Part shown: positions 1-7,471 of the stretch, one piece after another
How the letters are laid out: each line of letters starts with the position of its first letter
Position numbering within the stretch: the stretch's first letter is position 1
Source: JALYNX01 sp035292605
GTDB taxonomy: Bacteria; Actinomycetota; Acidimicrobiia; Spongiisociales; ZC4RG35
NCBI GenBank assembly: GCA_035292605.1
Contig: DATDPT010000115.1
Location: forward strand, 1 to 33,146
Reading direction: 5' to 3'
Length of the DNA: 33,146 nt
Position numbers and translations under genes: made by a program
Notes under the pieces: model-generated
The model's database searches: none
Told to the model about the DNA's origin: nothing
The model's input: only the letters and a program-made list of their open reading frames with translations

Positions 1-1
1 G

Positions 2-265
2 GTCGGGGTCGTCGGCCTGGTGGTGGTGATCTTCGGGGGCTCTCTCGCCGAGAATCTGGGTCGTAAGGACCTGGATCCGGGGAGCAAGCTCGGCAAGGCG
101 GGCAAGTCCGTGATTGGTGGGCTGGTCGGATTGGGGATGGCAGGCATGTCGGCCGAATTCTCACCACTTGATCTCGAGTGGCCGGCCGCGTTGCTTCTTG
201 CCTTGATTGGGGCGGCGGCCGGGGCGATTTGGGCCTTTTACGGGGCCGGGGTGGCCGACACTTGA
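2..265 (+). CDS. Small membrane protein, 5' end outside window
   Basis: The reading frame is open from the window edge, so the true start is probably upstream; an internal GTG at 20 is the first visible start codon. About 87 residues are visible. Three hydrophobic stretches can be seen: one at the extreme N-terminus (VGVVGLVVVIFGG), one rich in Gly around the middle, and a clear C-terminal segment (LLLALIGAAAGAIWAFYGAG). This suggests a small integral membrane protein. No family was recognised. Its stop codon TGA (263-265) overlaps the TTG start of the next gene (262-264), so the two are probably translationally coupled. Function unknown. Confidence 0.55.
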   Translation, partial: VGVVGLVVVIFGGSLAENLGRKDLDPGSKLGKAGKSVIGGLVGLGMAGMSAEFSPLDLEWPAALLLALIGAAAGAIWAFYGAGVADT

Positions 266-1038
266 TCCTCGCCATTTCCGACGTGCATTTTGCGCTCGAT
301 GCGTTGCGGCGGGTGGTCGACATGGGCAAGCCGGTCCTCATCCTGGGGGATCTGGTCAATCTGACCGACTACCGGACCGGGGAGGGGGCGGTGGCGGACG
401 TCCTGGGTCTGGAGTTTGCCCGTGCCTCGGCGGCGGCGCGGGCCGCCGGCGACTACCAGGGGATGAGAGACCTCTGGTCCGGGCGGGTCGAGGGCAGATT
501 CGATGAGGTTCGGGCGCAGATCGGGGAGGCGATCGATGATCAATACCGGGAGGTTGCCGTGGCCCTCGAAGGGGGAAGCGGCTTTGTCATCCATGGGAAT
601 GTGGATCGCCCGGACAGTCTTCGCGCCAGCCTGCCCCACGGTTTCGAGTACGTACATGGCCAGACGGTGGAGATCGAGGGGATCCGGTTCGGGTTCGCCG
701 GTGGCGGGGCTCCGACGCCGCTCCAGGCGGAGGGGGAGATCTCCGATGACGAGATGAGGGCTCTGCTTGAGCGGATGGGCCCGGTCGACGTTCTCTGCAG
801 CCATGTCCCGGCGGCGGTCAGGTCTTTGCGCACAGACGTCATCACCGGTCGGGCGGAACGCGGCTCGGAGGCGATACTCGACTACCTCTTGCGGGAAAAG
901 CCCCGTCTTCACCTCTTTGGCGATGTCCATCAGCCCCAAGCCGCCATCTGGCGACTCGGGCCCACCCGATGTCGCAACGTCGGGTACTTCAGGGCGACAG
1001 GGCGCCCACTGCGCATCGACCCGGCCTGGGTCGGATAG
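262..1038 (+). CDS. Calcineurin-like metallophosphoesterase
   Basis: Predicted cytoplasmic metal-dependent phosphoesterase of about 258 aa. The metal-binding signatures of the family appear in order: D7-x-H9 in ISDVHF, GD at 29-30 (ILGDLVN), a GNVD variant of GNHD at 112-115, a later SH (CSHVP), and a terminal GDVHQP in place of the usual GHxH. The longer frame can start at 178, but the DxH motif normally sits near the N-terminus, so the TTG at 262, overlapping the upstream stop, is the better start. The substrate cannot be told: the family includes phosphodiesterases, protein phosphatases and nucleotidases. It is followed 45 bp later by the SRPBCC gene and may belong to the same operon as the ArsA-like ATPase. 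Confidence 0.85.
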   Translation: MILAISDVHFALDALRRVVDMGKPVLILGDLVNLTDYRTGEGAVADVLGLEFARASAAARAAGDYQGMRDLWSGRVEGRFDEVRAQIGEAIDDQYREVAVALEGGSGFVIHGNVDRPDSLRASLPHGFEYVHGQTVEIEGIRFGFAGGGAPTPLQAEGEISDDEMRALLERMGPVDVLCSHVPAAVRSLRTDVITGRAERGSEAILDYLLREKPRLHLFGDVHQPQAAIWRLGPTRCRNVGYFRATGRPLRIDPAWVG

Positions 1039-1083
1039 GCCGGTATCTCGCTAGTCTCGTCTGCCGACGAGGACTTTGGAGAT

Positions 1084-1521
1084 ATGGCCGAGGGAACCTT
1101 TCAGACACTGGAGATAGACGCGTTACCCGAGGTGCTCTACGACGTCGCCGCCGACATCGCGTCGTATCCGGAGTGGGCGACCGGGGTGAAGGAGGTGGAG
1201 ATCCTCGAGAGCGGGCCGGACGGTCGCGTCGACCGGGCTCGCTTCGTGATCGAGGTCTTCGTCAAGGAGATCGAATACGTGCTCCGCTATCAGCACGACC
1301 GGCCGAATCGGCTGAGCTGGGTGGCCGAGGAGAGCGACGACCTGGAGATGCTCGAGGGCTCCTATACCTTCACCCCCAACAACGGGGCCACCGAGGTCCT
1401 CTATGGGCTGAAGGTCGGGCTGAAGTTCACGATGCCGGGATTCCTGATGCGCCAGGCCGAGAAACAGATCGTGACCACTGCGCTCAGGGGCCTTCGCAAG
1501 AGAGTCACCGGCTCGGGCTGA
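1084..1521 (+). CDS. SRPBCC/START-like (polyketide cyclase family) protein
   Basis: A 145-aa single-domain protein of the SRPBCC (Bet v1/START-like) fold, which forms a deep hydrophobic pocket for lipids or other apolar ligands. Visible hallmarks are the N-terminal strand followed by a helix with the typical VLYDVAADIASYPEWATGVK segment, alternating beta-strands in the middle, and a long C-terminal helix ending with basic residues. Length is normal for the family. No catalytic residues can be assigned. The ArsA-like ATPase starts only 4 nt after its stop, which argues for co-expression. A GAGGA at 1069-1073 lies 10 nt before the ATG. The ligand is unknown; a lipid is a reasonable inference only. 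Confidence 0.8.
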   Translation: MAEGTFQTLEIDALPEVLYDVAADIASYPEWATGVKEVEILESGPDGRVDRARFVIEVFVKEIEYVLRYQHDRPNRLSWVAEESDDLEMLEGSYTFTPNNGATEVLYGLKVGLKFTMPGFLMRQAEKQIVTTALRGLRKRVTGSG

Positions 1522-1525
1522 GATC

Positions 1526-2704
1526 TTGCGAATCATCCTGGTCACCGGCAAGGGAGGGGTGGGCAAGACCACGGTGGCCGCCTGCACCGCCCTGGCCGCG
1601 GCTGACATCGGATATCGGACCCTCGTCACCTCCACCGACCCGGCGCACTCACTCTCCGACGCGTTGATGATCGGCCTCGGCAGCGATCCGTCGCAAGTCG
1701 TTGCCGGCCTCGACGGGCAACAAATCGACACTCAACGTCAGCTCGACAAGTACTGGGGTTCGATCCGCCGCCAGCTGATGGATGTGCTCGATTGGGGAGG
1801 CGCCGGAGGGATCGAGGCGGAGGAGTTCCTGGTCTTCCCGGGGATGGACGAGTTGTTCGCATTGCTCGAGGTGAACCGTCATGCTCGATCTGGGGCCTAC
1901 GACGTGATCGTTGTGGACTGCGCCCCTACCGCCGAGACTCTCAGGCTCCTTTCCCTACCCGAGGTGCTTAGTTGGTACTTCGAGAAGGTGCTGCCCACCG
2001 AGCGACGACTGATGCGTGCGGCGCGGCCGATCCTCAGCCGGCTCACCGATTTGCCGATCCCCGCCGACGAAGTGTTCACCGCCGCCCAGTCGGTGTTCGA
2101 ATCGATCGAGGATGTCAAGGCCCTGATGTCGTCACCCGACGTGACCTCGGCGCGGCTGGTGGTCAATCCGGAGCAGATGGTGATCGACGAGGCGCGGCGC
2201 ACTTACAGCTATCTGGGCCTCTTCGGTTACGGGGTCGACGGAGTTGTGGTCAACCGGGTTCTTCCCGACATCGTGGCCGACCCTTATTTCGAGAGATGGC
2301 GGGCGATTCAGAAGGGTCATCTGGACACCATTGATGATGCCTTTCCCGAGATTCCCCGCCTCTGGCTCCGGCTGTTCGACGATGAGATGGTGGGAATCGA
2401 TCGACTTCGTTTCATGGCGACGGAGTTGTATGGCGACCAGGACCCGATCAAGGACTTCGTGGCCACAAGGCCGTTTCGGATCGTCGATGCCAACGGAGGG
2501 GTGTCGATGGAGGTCGACATCCCGTTCGTCGACAAGTCCGAGCTCGACGTGTTCCGGACGGGCCACGAGATCTACATCCAGGTCGGCCCCTATCGGAGGT
2601 CCTTCATCCTCCCTGACGCGTTGCACCGCCGCCAGGTGACGCGGGCCCGCCTCGAGGCGGGAACCCTCACCGTCTCTTTCTCTGATCCGGACGCCAGGTC
2701 GTGA
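1526..2704 (+). CDS. ArsA/Get3-family ATPase with C-terminal HSP20-like domain
   Basis: A 392-aa P-loop ATPase of the ArsA/Get3 (SIMIBI) group. It has the deviant Walker A GKGGVGKTT (residues 8-16), switch I STDPAHSLSDAL (36-47) and switch II DCAPTAETLRLLSLPE (131-146), which is diagnostic of the family. The last 75 residues look like the HSP20/alpha-crystallin-like domain found at the end of many bacterial ArsA-like proteins. Only two cysteines are present (C20 and C132), so neither the arsenite-binding cysteine triad of ArsA nor the CxxC zinc motif of Get3 is there. No arsB or arsR is nearby, so arsenite export is unlikely. The TTG start at 1526 is 4 nt after the SRPBCC stop. A role in membrane-protein or lipid handling is inference. 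Confidence 0.85.
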   Translation: MRIILVTGKGGVGKTTVAACTALAAADIGYRTLVTSTDPAHSLSDALMIGLGSDPSQVVAGLDGQQIDTQRQLDKYWGSIRRQLMDVLDWGGAGGIEAEEFLVFPGMDELFALLEVNRHARSGAYDVIVVDCAPTAETLRLLSLPEVLSWYFEKVLPTERRLMRAARPILSRLTDLPIPADEVFTAAQSVFESIEDVKALMSSPDVTSARLVVNPEQMVIDEARRTYSYLGLFGYGVDGVVVNRVLPDIVADPYFERWRAIQKGHLDTIDDAFPEIPRLWLRLFDDEMVGIDRLRFMATELYGDQDPIKDFVATRPFRIVDANGGVSMEVDIPFVDKSELDVFRTGHEIYIQVGPYRRSFILPDALHRRQVTRARLEAGTLTVSFSDPDARS

Positions 2705-2886
2705 AGGAGCAGTCCGAGGCCGTGCAGGCTCTGGCCCGTGCCGGGAGACGGGTGGTGTACCACCTGTTGCAGGCGGCAGTCGAAGGGCTGAAGGCCGTGG
2801 AGGCTGTGATCGAGGAAGTTGGCAGTATCGGCGAGAATGAGGACAACAAGGTCGATACGCCCGGAACCAGGATCGAGATCGAATGA
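2701..2886 (+). CDS. Small helical protein of the ArsA operon
   Basis: A 61-aa protein with a GTG start that overlaps the ATPase stop by 4 nt (GTGA at 2701-2704); its own stop overlaps the next ATG by 4 nt (ATGA at 2883-2886). This double overlap is the main evidence that it is real. Residues about 3-42 form one predicted long amphipathic helix (VQALARAGRRVVYHLLQAAV and following), then an acidic, polar tail ending in RIEIE. There is no signal peptide or transmembrane segment. I recall similar short helical genes next to ArsA-like ATPases in other Actinobacteria, but could not check this. The function is unknown; it may be a partner or adaptor of the ATPase. Confidence 0.65.
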   Translation: MKEQSEAVQALARAGRRVVYHLLQAAVEGLKAVEAVIEEVGSIGENEDNKVDTPGTRIEIE

Positions 2887-3311
2887 CCCCCGAGCCCAAC
2901 AGTGTCCGACCCGACGAGGTCCTCACCCCTGGCGGAAACGGCGTCCAGGTCCGTCAGCTCGCCAAGGACGCAGTGTTGCTGGTGCCCAATTTCGCCAAAC
3001 TGGTGGCACGACTCCTCGCCGACCCACGGGTCCCGCGTCGCTCCAAGATCGCTCTCGGCATGGCCGCGGCCTATGTCGCCAGCCCGATCGACCTCGTGCC
3101 GGAGTTCATCCCCGTCCTCGGTTGGCTCGACGACCTTCTCATCCTCAGCTACGTCCTCGATCGGGTGATCGAGCGGGCCGGCCCGGAGTTGGTCGCGGAG
3201 CATTGGGACGGACCGGGCGACCTGCTCGGGCTGATTCGCGACGTCCTGGGATTGGCCGGCAACGTGATCCCCAGACGGCTGAGAATCGTCATCGACCGTC
3301 TCCAAGGCTGA
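2883..3311 (+). CDS. DUF1232 (YkvA-like) membrane protein
   Basis: A 142-aa protein with the DUF1232 signature: a basic segment (DPRVPRRSKIALGMAAAYV) followed by the conserved SPIDLVPEFIPVLGWLDDLL, then a second hydrophobic helix. The family usually has two short membrane helices separated by the DLVPD/E turn. The function of DUF1232 proteins is not established. The ATG overlaps the stop of the 61-aa gene (ATGA), placing it at the end of a coupled set of SRPBCC, ArsA-like ATPase, helical protein and DUF1232. This context suggests membrane or lipid work, which is inference. Confidence 0.8.
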   Translation: MTPEPNSVRPDEVLTPGGNGVQVRQLAKDAVLLVPNFAKLVARLLADPRVPRRSKIALGMAAAYVASPIDLVPEFIPVLGWLDDLLILSYVLDRVIERAGPELVAEHWDGPGDLLGLIRDVLGLAGNVIPRRLRIVIDRLQG

Positions 3312-3340
3312 GCGGGCTCGGCTCGCCCTACCCTGCGACG

Positions 3341-4366
3341 ATGGCCTTCACCGACGGCATCGCCGACTTCAGATCCGACACTGTCACCCGGCCCACACCG
3401 GAGATGCTGGCGGCCATGGTCGCCGCGCCACTTGGCGATGACGTCTACCACGACGATCCGACCGTGAACCTCCTCGAGGTGGAGTCGGCTCTCGTCACCG
3501 GCATGGAGGCGGCGATCTTCGTCCCGACCGGGACCATGGGAAACCAGCTCTCGATCATGGCCCACACCCACCCCGGCGAGGAGGTCCTCGCCCATGAGGG
3601 GAGCCATGTCCGAAGCATCGAGGCCGGGGCACCTCAGGCCCTGTCCGGGGTCGGCTTCCGGACAGTCGCCGGCGAGGGTGGGCGCATCGAGCCCGAGGAC
3701 GTAGAGCAAGCCATGGAGATGAGCGGGTTCTTCCCCCGCATCGGCCTTCTGGTATGGGAGAACACCCACAACCTCTCGGGAGGACGGGTGATCCCGCTCG
3801 ACCTGATGGAGAAAACATCGCAGGCGGCAAGAGCCCATTCCCTGAAAATCCACATCGACGGGGCACGGATCTTCAATGCAGTGGCTGCATCAGGTGTCGC
3901 AGCTGATCGGTACGCGGCTGTGGCCGACACGATCCAGTTCTGCTTCTCGAAGGGGCTGGGAGCCCCGGTGGGGTCGATCGTGTGCGGGCCTCAGGACCTG
4001 ATAGACGAGGTCCGTTATCTGCGGAGACGCCTGGGCGGTGGCATGAGACAGGCAGGGGTGCTGGCCGCCGCCGCCCGGGTGGCTCTCGCCGGCAGGGACA
4101 GGCTCATCGAGGATCACATCCTGGCGCGCACGCTCGGCGAAGCCCTCGCCGAGCGGTTCCCGGGCTCGGTGGACCCGGAGGCGGTCGAGACCAACATGGT
4201 GCGTGTCGACTTCTCCGCTCTTCGCATGGACTGGGCCGAGGTCAGTGCCAGGCTCGACGCGGCCGGGATCAAGATCAATCGACCCTTGGCCGGATGGTGG
4301 AGGATCGTCGCTCATCGCGATGTCGACTCCCGGGACGTGAGCCGCTTGGTGGGAGCGTTGCAGTAA
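3341..4366 (+). CDS. ltaE: Low-specificity L-threonine aldolase
   Basis: PLP-dependent enzyme of 341 aa that cleaves L-threonine and L-allo-threonine to glycine and acetaldehyde in the cytoplasm. It starts with the family signature DFRSDTVTRPTPEMLAAM (residues 9-26), followed by GDDVYHDDPTVN. The PLP aspartate is in HIDGARIFNA (D173), the Schiff-base lysine is K204 in CFSKGLGAPVGS, and the stacking histidine is probably H85 in LAHEGSHV. Length is typical. The frame is open further upstream to 2819, but that part overlaps the DUF1232 gene; the protein homology begins at the ATG at 3341, about 30 nt after the DUF1232 stop. No clear Shine-Dalgarno is seen. Whether it is in the upstream operon is uncertain. 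Confidence 0.9.
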   Translation: MAFTDGIADFRSDTVTRPTPEMLAAMVAAPLGDDVYHDDPTVNLLEVESALVTGMEAAIFVPTGTMGNQLSIMAHTHPGEEVLAHEGSHVRSIEAGAPQALSGVGFRTVAGEGGRIEPEDVEQAMEMSGFFPRIGLLVWENTHNLSGGRVIPLDLMEKTSQAARAHSLKIHIDGARIFNAVAASGVAADRYAAVADTIQFCFSKGLGAPVGSIVCGPQDLIDEVRYLRRRLGGGMRQAGVLAAAARVALAGRDRLIEDHILARTLGEALAERFPGSVDPEAVETNMVRVDFSALRMDWAEVSARLDAAGIKINRPLAGWWRIVAHRDVDSRDVSRLVGALQ

Positions 4367-4397
4367 CCGAGCCGGGACGGCAGGAGTCGGATAGCAG

Positions 4398-5339
4398 GTG
4401 AGTGTCGGAATCCTCTTTCCCGGTCAGGGGAGTCAACACGTCGGGATGGGGAGGGAGATCTTCGAGGCCAGACCCGACCTCCTCGGAGAGCGTGCCGACC
4501 GAACCCTCGGCTTCTCACTCCGGTCGATGTGCCTCGACGGCCCTGAAGAGGAGTTGACCCGCACCGAGCACGCACAGCCCGCCTTGTTCGCTCTCTGCTT
4601 TGCCTTGTGGGACGTGTTTGTCACCGAAACCGGGGTAACCCCTGCGGGCGCAGCCGGGCACTCACTGGGCGAATACACGGCGCTGACGGCGGCCGGCTTC
4701 TTCGACTACTACTCCGCATTAGCGACGGTTGCTCGCCGGGGTCGGGCGATGGCCGCGGCTGCCGAGGCGTCGCCGTCGGGGATGGCGGCATTGCTGGGGG
4801 TGGACGAGGCCGAGGCGAACCAGATCTGCGCTCGACGCACCGCGATGGGGGGTCGGCTCGAGGTGGCCAACATCAACGCACCGGGTCAAGTGGTGGTGGC
4901 CGGAGGGTCAGCCGACATTGAATGGCTGGTGGAGAACGCCCGGGAGCTGGGGGTGCGCCGGGCCATCCCGCTCCAGGTCTCGGGAGCATTCCATTCGACG
5001 TTCATGGAGCCTGCGGCGGCGGTCGTCGCCGCCGCCCTCGAAGAGGTGGAAATCGCCGAGCCCCGGTTCCCGGTTTGGGCCAACACCACCGCGACGCCTC
5101 ATACCCCCAAGGAGTTGAAAATGCTGCTGACCCGTCAGGTGGAGTCTCCGGTGCGCTTCTCGGACAGCCTTTCGGCGATGGCGGCGACCGGGATCGACAC
5201 TTTCATCCACATTGGGCCAGGGGACGTGACAGCCGGTCTCGCCAAGCGGACGGTGGAGGGCGCCCGGGTGCTTGTCGTGTCCGGCATCGATGACATCGGG
5301 GCGGCGGCCGAGGCTATCGGTACCATGGGCCGACTTTGA
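4398..5339 (+). CDS. fabD: Malonyl-CoA:ACP transacylase
   Basis: A 313-aa cytoplasmic enzyme that moves malonyl groups from CoA to acyl carrier protein, the entry step of type II fatty acid synthesis. Key motifs are FPGQGSQHVGMG (residues 7-18, oxyanion region), the nucleophile serine S89 in GHSLGEY, the catalytic H199 in GAFHSTFM, and IHIGPGDV near the C-terminus. Length is normal. The GTG at 4398 is chosen because the family begins one or two residues before the first beta-strand (VGILFPGQG). It is the first gene of fabD-fabH-fabG-acpP-fabF; its stop lies within a GAGGAGG sequence that serves fabH. Confidence 0.95.
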   Translation: MSVGILFPGQGSQHVGMGREIFEARPDLLGERADRTLGFSLRSMCLDGPEEELTRTEHAQPALFALCFALWDVFVTETGVTPAGAAGHSLGEYTALTAAGFFDYYSALATVARRGRAMAAAAEASPSGMAALLGVDEAEANQICARRTAMGGRLEVANINAPGQVVVAGGSADIEWLVENARELGVRRAIPLQVSGAFHSTFMEPAAAVVAAALEEVEIAEPRFPVWANTTATPHTPKELKMLLTRQVESPVRFSDSLSAMAATGIDTFIHIGPGDVTAGLAKRTVEGARVLVVSGIDDIGAAAEAIGTMGRL

Positions 5340-5349
5340 GGAGGCGTCG

Positions 5350-6435
5350 ATGCGCAACGCCGAGATAACCGGATGGGGCAAGTGCATGCCCCCCAACGTG
5401 TTGTCCAACCACGACCTGGAGCAGCTGGTCGACACTTCAGACGAATGGATCACGACCCGCACCGGTATCAAGGAGCGGCGGATCAGCCACGTCGAAGCCT
5501 CCGAACTCGGCGCCATCGCCGGATTGCGGGCCCTGGCCGCAGCGGGCAAGACCCCCGACGAGGTGGACCTGATCCTGGTCGCCACCTGCACCGGTGACTC
5601 GATCATCCCCTCCACTGCTTCGGTGGTGCAGAAGAGGATGGAGGCGTGGAACTCGGCGGCGATGGACATCAATGCCGCCTGCTCGGGCTTCGTCTATGGG
5701 CTGGTGGTGGGCACCAACATGATTCGGGGTGGCACCCACCAGACCGTGCTCGTGATCGGGACCGAGAAGCTCCACCACCTGATGGACTTCACCGATCGAG
5801 CCACGTGTGTTCTCTTTGGTGACGGGGCCGGCGCCGTCGTCCTCGAGCCAACCGATCAGCCGATCGGGTTGCTCTCCTCGGAGTTGGGGATGGACGGCTC
5901 GGTCGGCCACATCCTTCAGACGCCAAGGGACGGCACCCAGGGCGACCGGGGGCCACTGGACCCTACTGTGTCGGCGCTCACGATGGAAGGCCAGGAAGTG
6001 TTCCGGAGGGCAGTCACCACGATGGGTGACTCGACTTCCCGCGCCGTCGAGGAAGCCGGTCTCAAGATGGATGACATCGACCTGCTGATACCCCATCAGG
6101 CCAATGTGAGGATCATCGATGCCACCGCTCGCAGGCTTGGGTTCGACGAGGCCAAGGTCTACGTCAACATCCACTCTTATGGGAACACCTCGGCGGCGAC
6201 CATCCCCGTGGCTCTGACCGAGGCCTTGGAGGAGGGCAGGATAAGGCCGGGTTCGACGATCGCCTTCACGGCATTTGGGGGCGGGCTCACCTGGGGCTCC
6301 GCCATCTACCGGTGGGGCGCACGGGTGGAGCCACTGGGAGAGAGTGAAGCCCAGCTGCCACCCCCGGACCGCACGACGTTGGAGCTCCTTCAGCCCAACT
6401 TCGACTTCTTCGGCCTGCCGGAGAAACTGACGTGA
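5350..6435 (+). CDS. fabH: 3-oxoacyl-ACP synthase III (KAS III)
   Basis: Condenses a starter acyl-CoA with malonyl-ACP to begin fatty acid chains. The catalytic triad is present: C111 in NAACSGF, H249 in PHQAN and N279 in YGNTSAA. The ATG at 5350 follows GAGGAGG (5338-5344), which overlaps the fabD stop region. At 361 aa it is longer than the usual 310-335, because about 35 extra residues follow the normal C-terminal strand (GGGLTWGSAIYRW). This tail is Pro- and Leu-rich and ends PNFDFFGLPEKLT. In Actinobacteria KAS III often uses branched primers, but specificity cannot be read here. fabG starts inside its last codons (4-nt GTGA overlap). Confidence 0.94.
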   Translation: MRNAEITGWGKCMPPNVLSNHDLEQLVDTSDEWITTRTGIKERRISHVEASELGAIAGLRALAAAGKTPDEVDLILVATCTGDSIIPSTASVVQKRMEAWNSAAMDINAACSGFVYGLVVGTNMIRGGTHQTVLVIGTEKLHHLMDFTDRATCVLFGDGAGAVVLEPTDQPIGLLSSELGMDGSVGHILQTPRDGTQGDRGPLDPTVSALTMEGQEVFRRAVTTMGDSTSRAVEEAGLKMDDIDLLIPHQANVRIIDATARRLGFDEAKVYVNIHSYGNTSAATIPVALTEALEEGRIRPGSTIAFTAFGGGLTWGSAIYRWGARVEPLGESEAQLPPPDRTTLELLQPNFDFFGLPEKLT

Positions 6436-7181
6436 CCGAACCTGTCGGGGGACGGGTGGCCCTGGTCACCGGGGCCTCGCGTGGGATTGGGCGAGCCATC
6501 GCCATGCGTCTTGCAAGATCGGGGCACCAGGTGGCTGTGAACTACGCCAGTAACGCCGTGGCCGCCGAGGAAGTGGTAGGGGCCATCGAGTCGGGGGGAG
6601 GACGGGCCATCGCCTATGGAGCCGATGTGTCTCAGGAGGACCAAGTCGAGGAGATGTTCGGCAAGGTCCGAGCGGCGCTGGGCCCGGTCTCGATTCTGGT
6701 CAACAACGTCGGGATCACCAGGGACAACCTCCTTCTCCGGATGACCCCGAAAGACTTCGATGCCGTCATCGACACCAACCTGCGCTCGACCTACCTATGC
6801 ACCAGGGCCGCCCTCCGCGGGATGCTCAAGATGAAATGGGGTCGGATCGTCTCGATCGCCTCGGTGGCAGGAATCGGTGGAAACGCCGGTCAGGCCAACT
6901 ACTCGGCGTCGAAGGCGGGGATGATCGGGTTCTCCAAGTCGATTGCCAAGGAGATCGGCTCGAGGGGGATCACGGTGAACGTGGTTGCGCCGGGTTTCAT
7001 CACCACTGATATGACCGTCGATCTCGGTGACGGGGTCAAGCGGGGCCTGACCGACTCGATCTCGCTTCGGCGCTTTGGGGCTCCTGACGAGGTGGCCGCG
7101 GTCGTCGACTTTCTCGCATCAGAGGGCGCCTCGTACATCACCGGCCAGGTGCTGCCGGTGGACGGAGGGCTGGCCCTGTAA
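6432..7181 (+). CDS. fabG: 3-oxoacyl-ACP reductase
   Basis: A 249-aa short-chain dehydrogenase/reductase that reduces 3-oxoacyl-ACP with NADPH. The cofactor motif TGASRGIG is at residues 13-20, NNVG at 91-94 and the catalytic residues are S144, Y157 and K161 (YSASK). The segment NVGITRDNLLLRM matches FabG rather than generic SDRs, and the position between fabH and acpP supports the assignment. The GTG start overlaps the fabH stop by 4 nt. Classical Streptomyces clusters are fabD-fabH-acpP-fabF without a reductase here, so its insertion is a lineage feature. Confidence 0.93.
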   Translation: MTEPVGGRVALVTGASRGIGRAIAMRLARSGHQVAVNYASNAVAAEEVVGAIESGGGRAIAYGADVSQEDQVEEMFGKVRAALGPVSILVNNVGITRDNLLLRMTPKDFDAVIDTNLRSTYLCTRAALRGMLKMKWGRIVSIASVAGIGGNAGQANYSASKAGMIGFSKSIAKEIGSRGITVNVVAPGFITTDMTVDLGDGVKRGLTDSISLRRFGAPDEVAAVVDFLASEGASYITGQVLPVDGGLAL

Positions 7182-7219
7182 CTTTTCGACGCCCACGGAC
7201 CAATGAAAGGGAGCAAGGA

Positions 7220-7465
7220 ATGGAAAGAAGCGAAGTAGCCGAGCGTCTCGGTGGCGTGCTCGTCTCGGAGCTTGGGCTCGATGAGGCCAAGATCTCCGAG
7301 GAAGCACACTTCGAGGAAGACCTCGACGTCGACAGTCTCGGAGTTGTCGAGCTGCTCATGGCGCTCGAGGATGAGTTCGGGGTCAAGATCCCCGACGAGG
7401 AGGCCGAGTCGATCATGACCGTCGGCCAGGCCATCGACGTAGTCCACGGCAAGCTGGGAGGCTGA
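7220..7465 (+). CDS. acpP: Acyl carrier protein
   Basis: An 81-aa acidic four-helix protein carrying the growing acyl chain on a 4'-phosphopantetheine arm. The attachment site is S39 in the motif DVDSLGVVELL, followed by the recognition helix ALEDEFGVKIPDEEAES. Length and acidity are typical. A purine-rich AAAGGGAGCAAGGA precedes the ATG. The 38-nt gap after fabG is the largest within this operon, and fabF follows after 6 nt. High expression is expected from the family, not shown by the sequence. Confidence 0.96.
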   Translation: MERSEVAERLGGVLVSELGLDEAKISEEAHFEEDLDVDSLGVVELLMALEDEFGVKIPDEEAESIMTVGQAIDVVHGKLGG

Positions 7466-7471
7466 TCCTTG

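Noticed and set aside
238..939. Minus-strand open frame of 233 codons opposite the metallophosphoesterase gene
   Set aside because: No recognisable motif and the composition of a high-GC antisense shadow; the plus-strand frame carries all the phosphoesterase motifs.
1526..2704. Arsenite-efflux ATPase (arsA) for the ATPase
   Set aside because: The arsenite-binding cysteines and arsB/arsR neighbours are missing, so only the family name was kept, not the function.
2819..3340. Upstream extension of the threonine aldolase frame
   Set aside because: It overlaps the DUF1232 gene, is Arg/Pro-rich and unlike the family; the aldolase signature begins just after the ATG at 3341.
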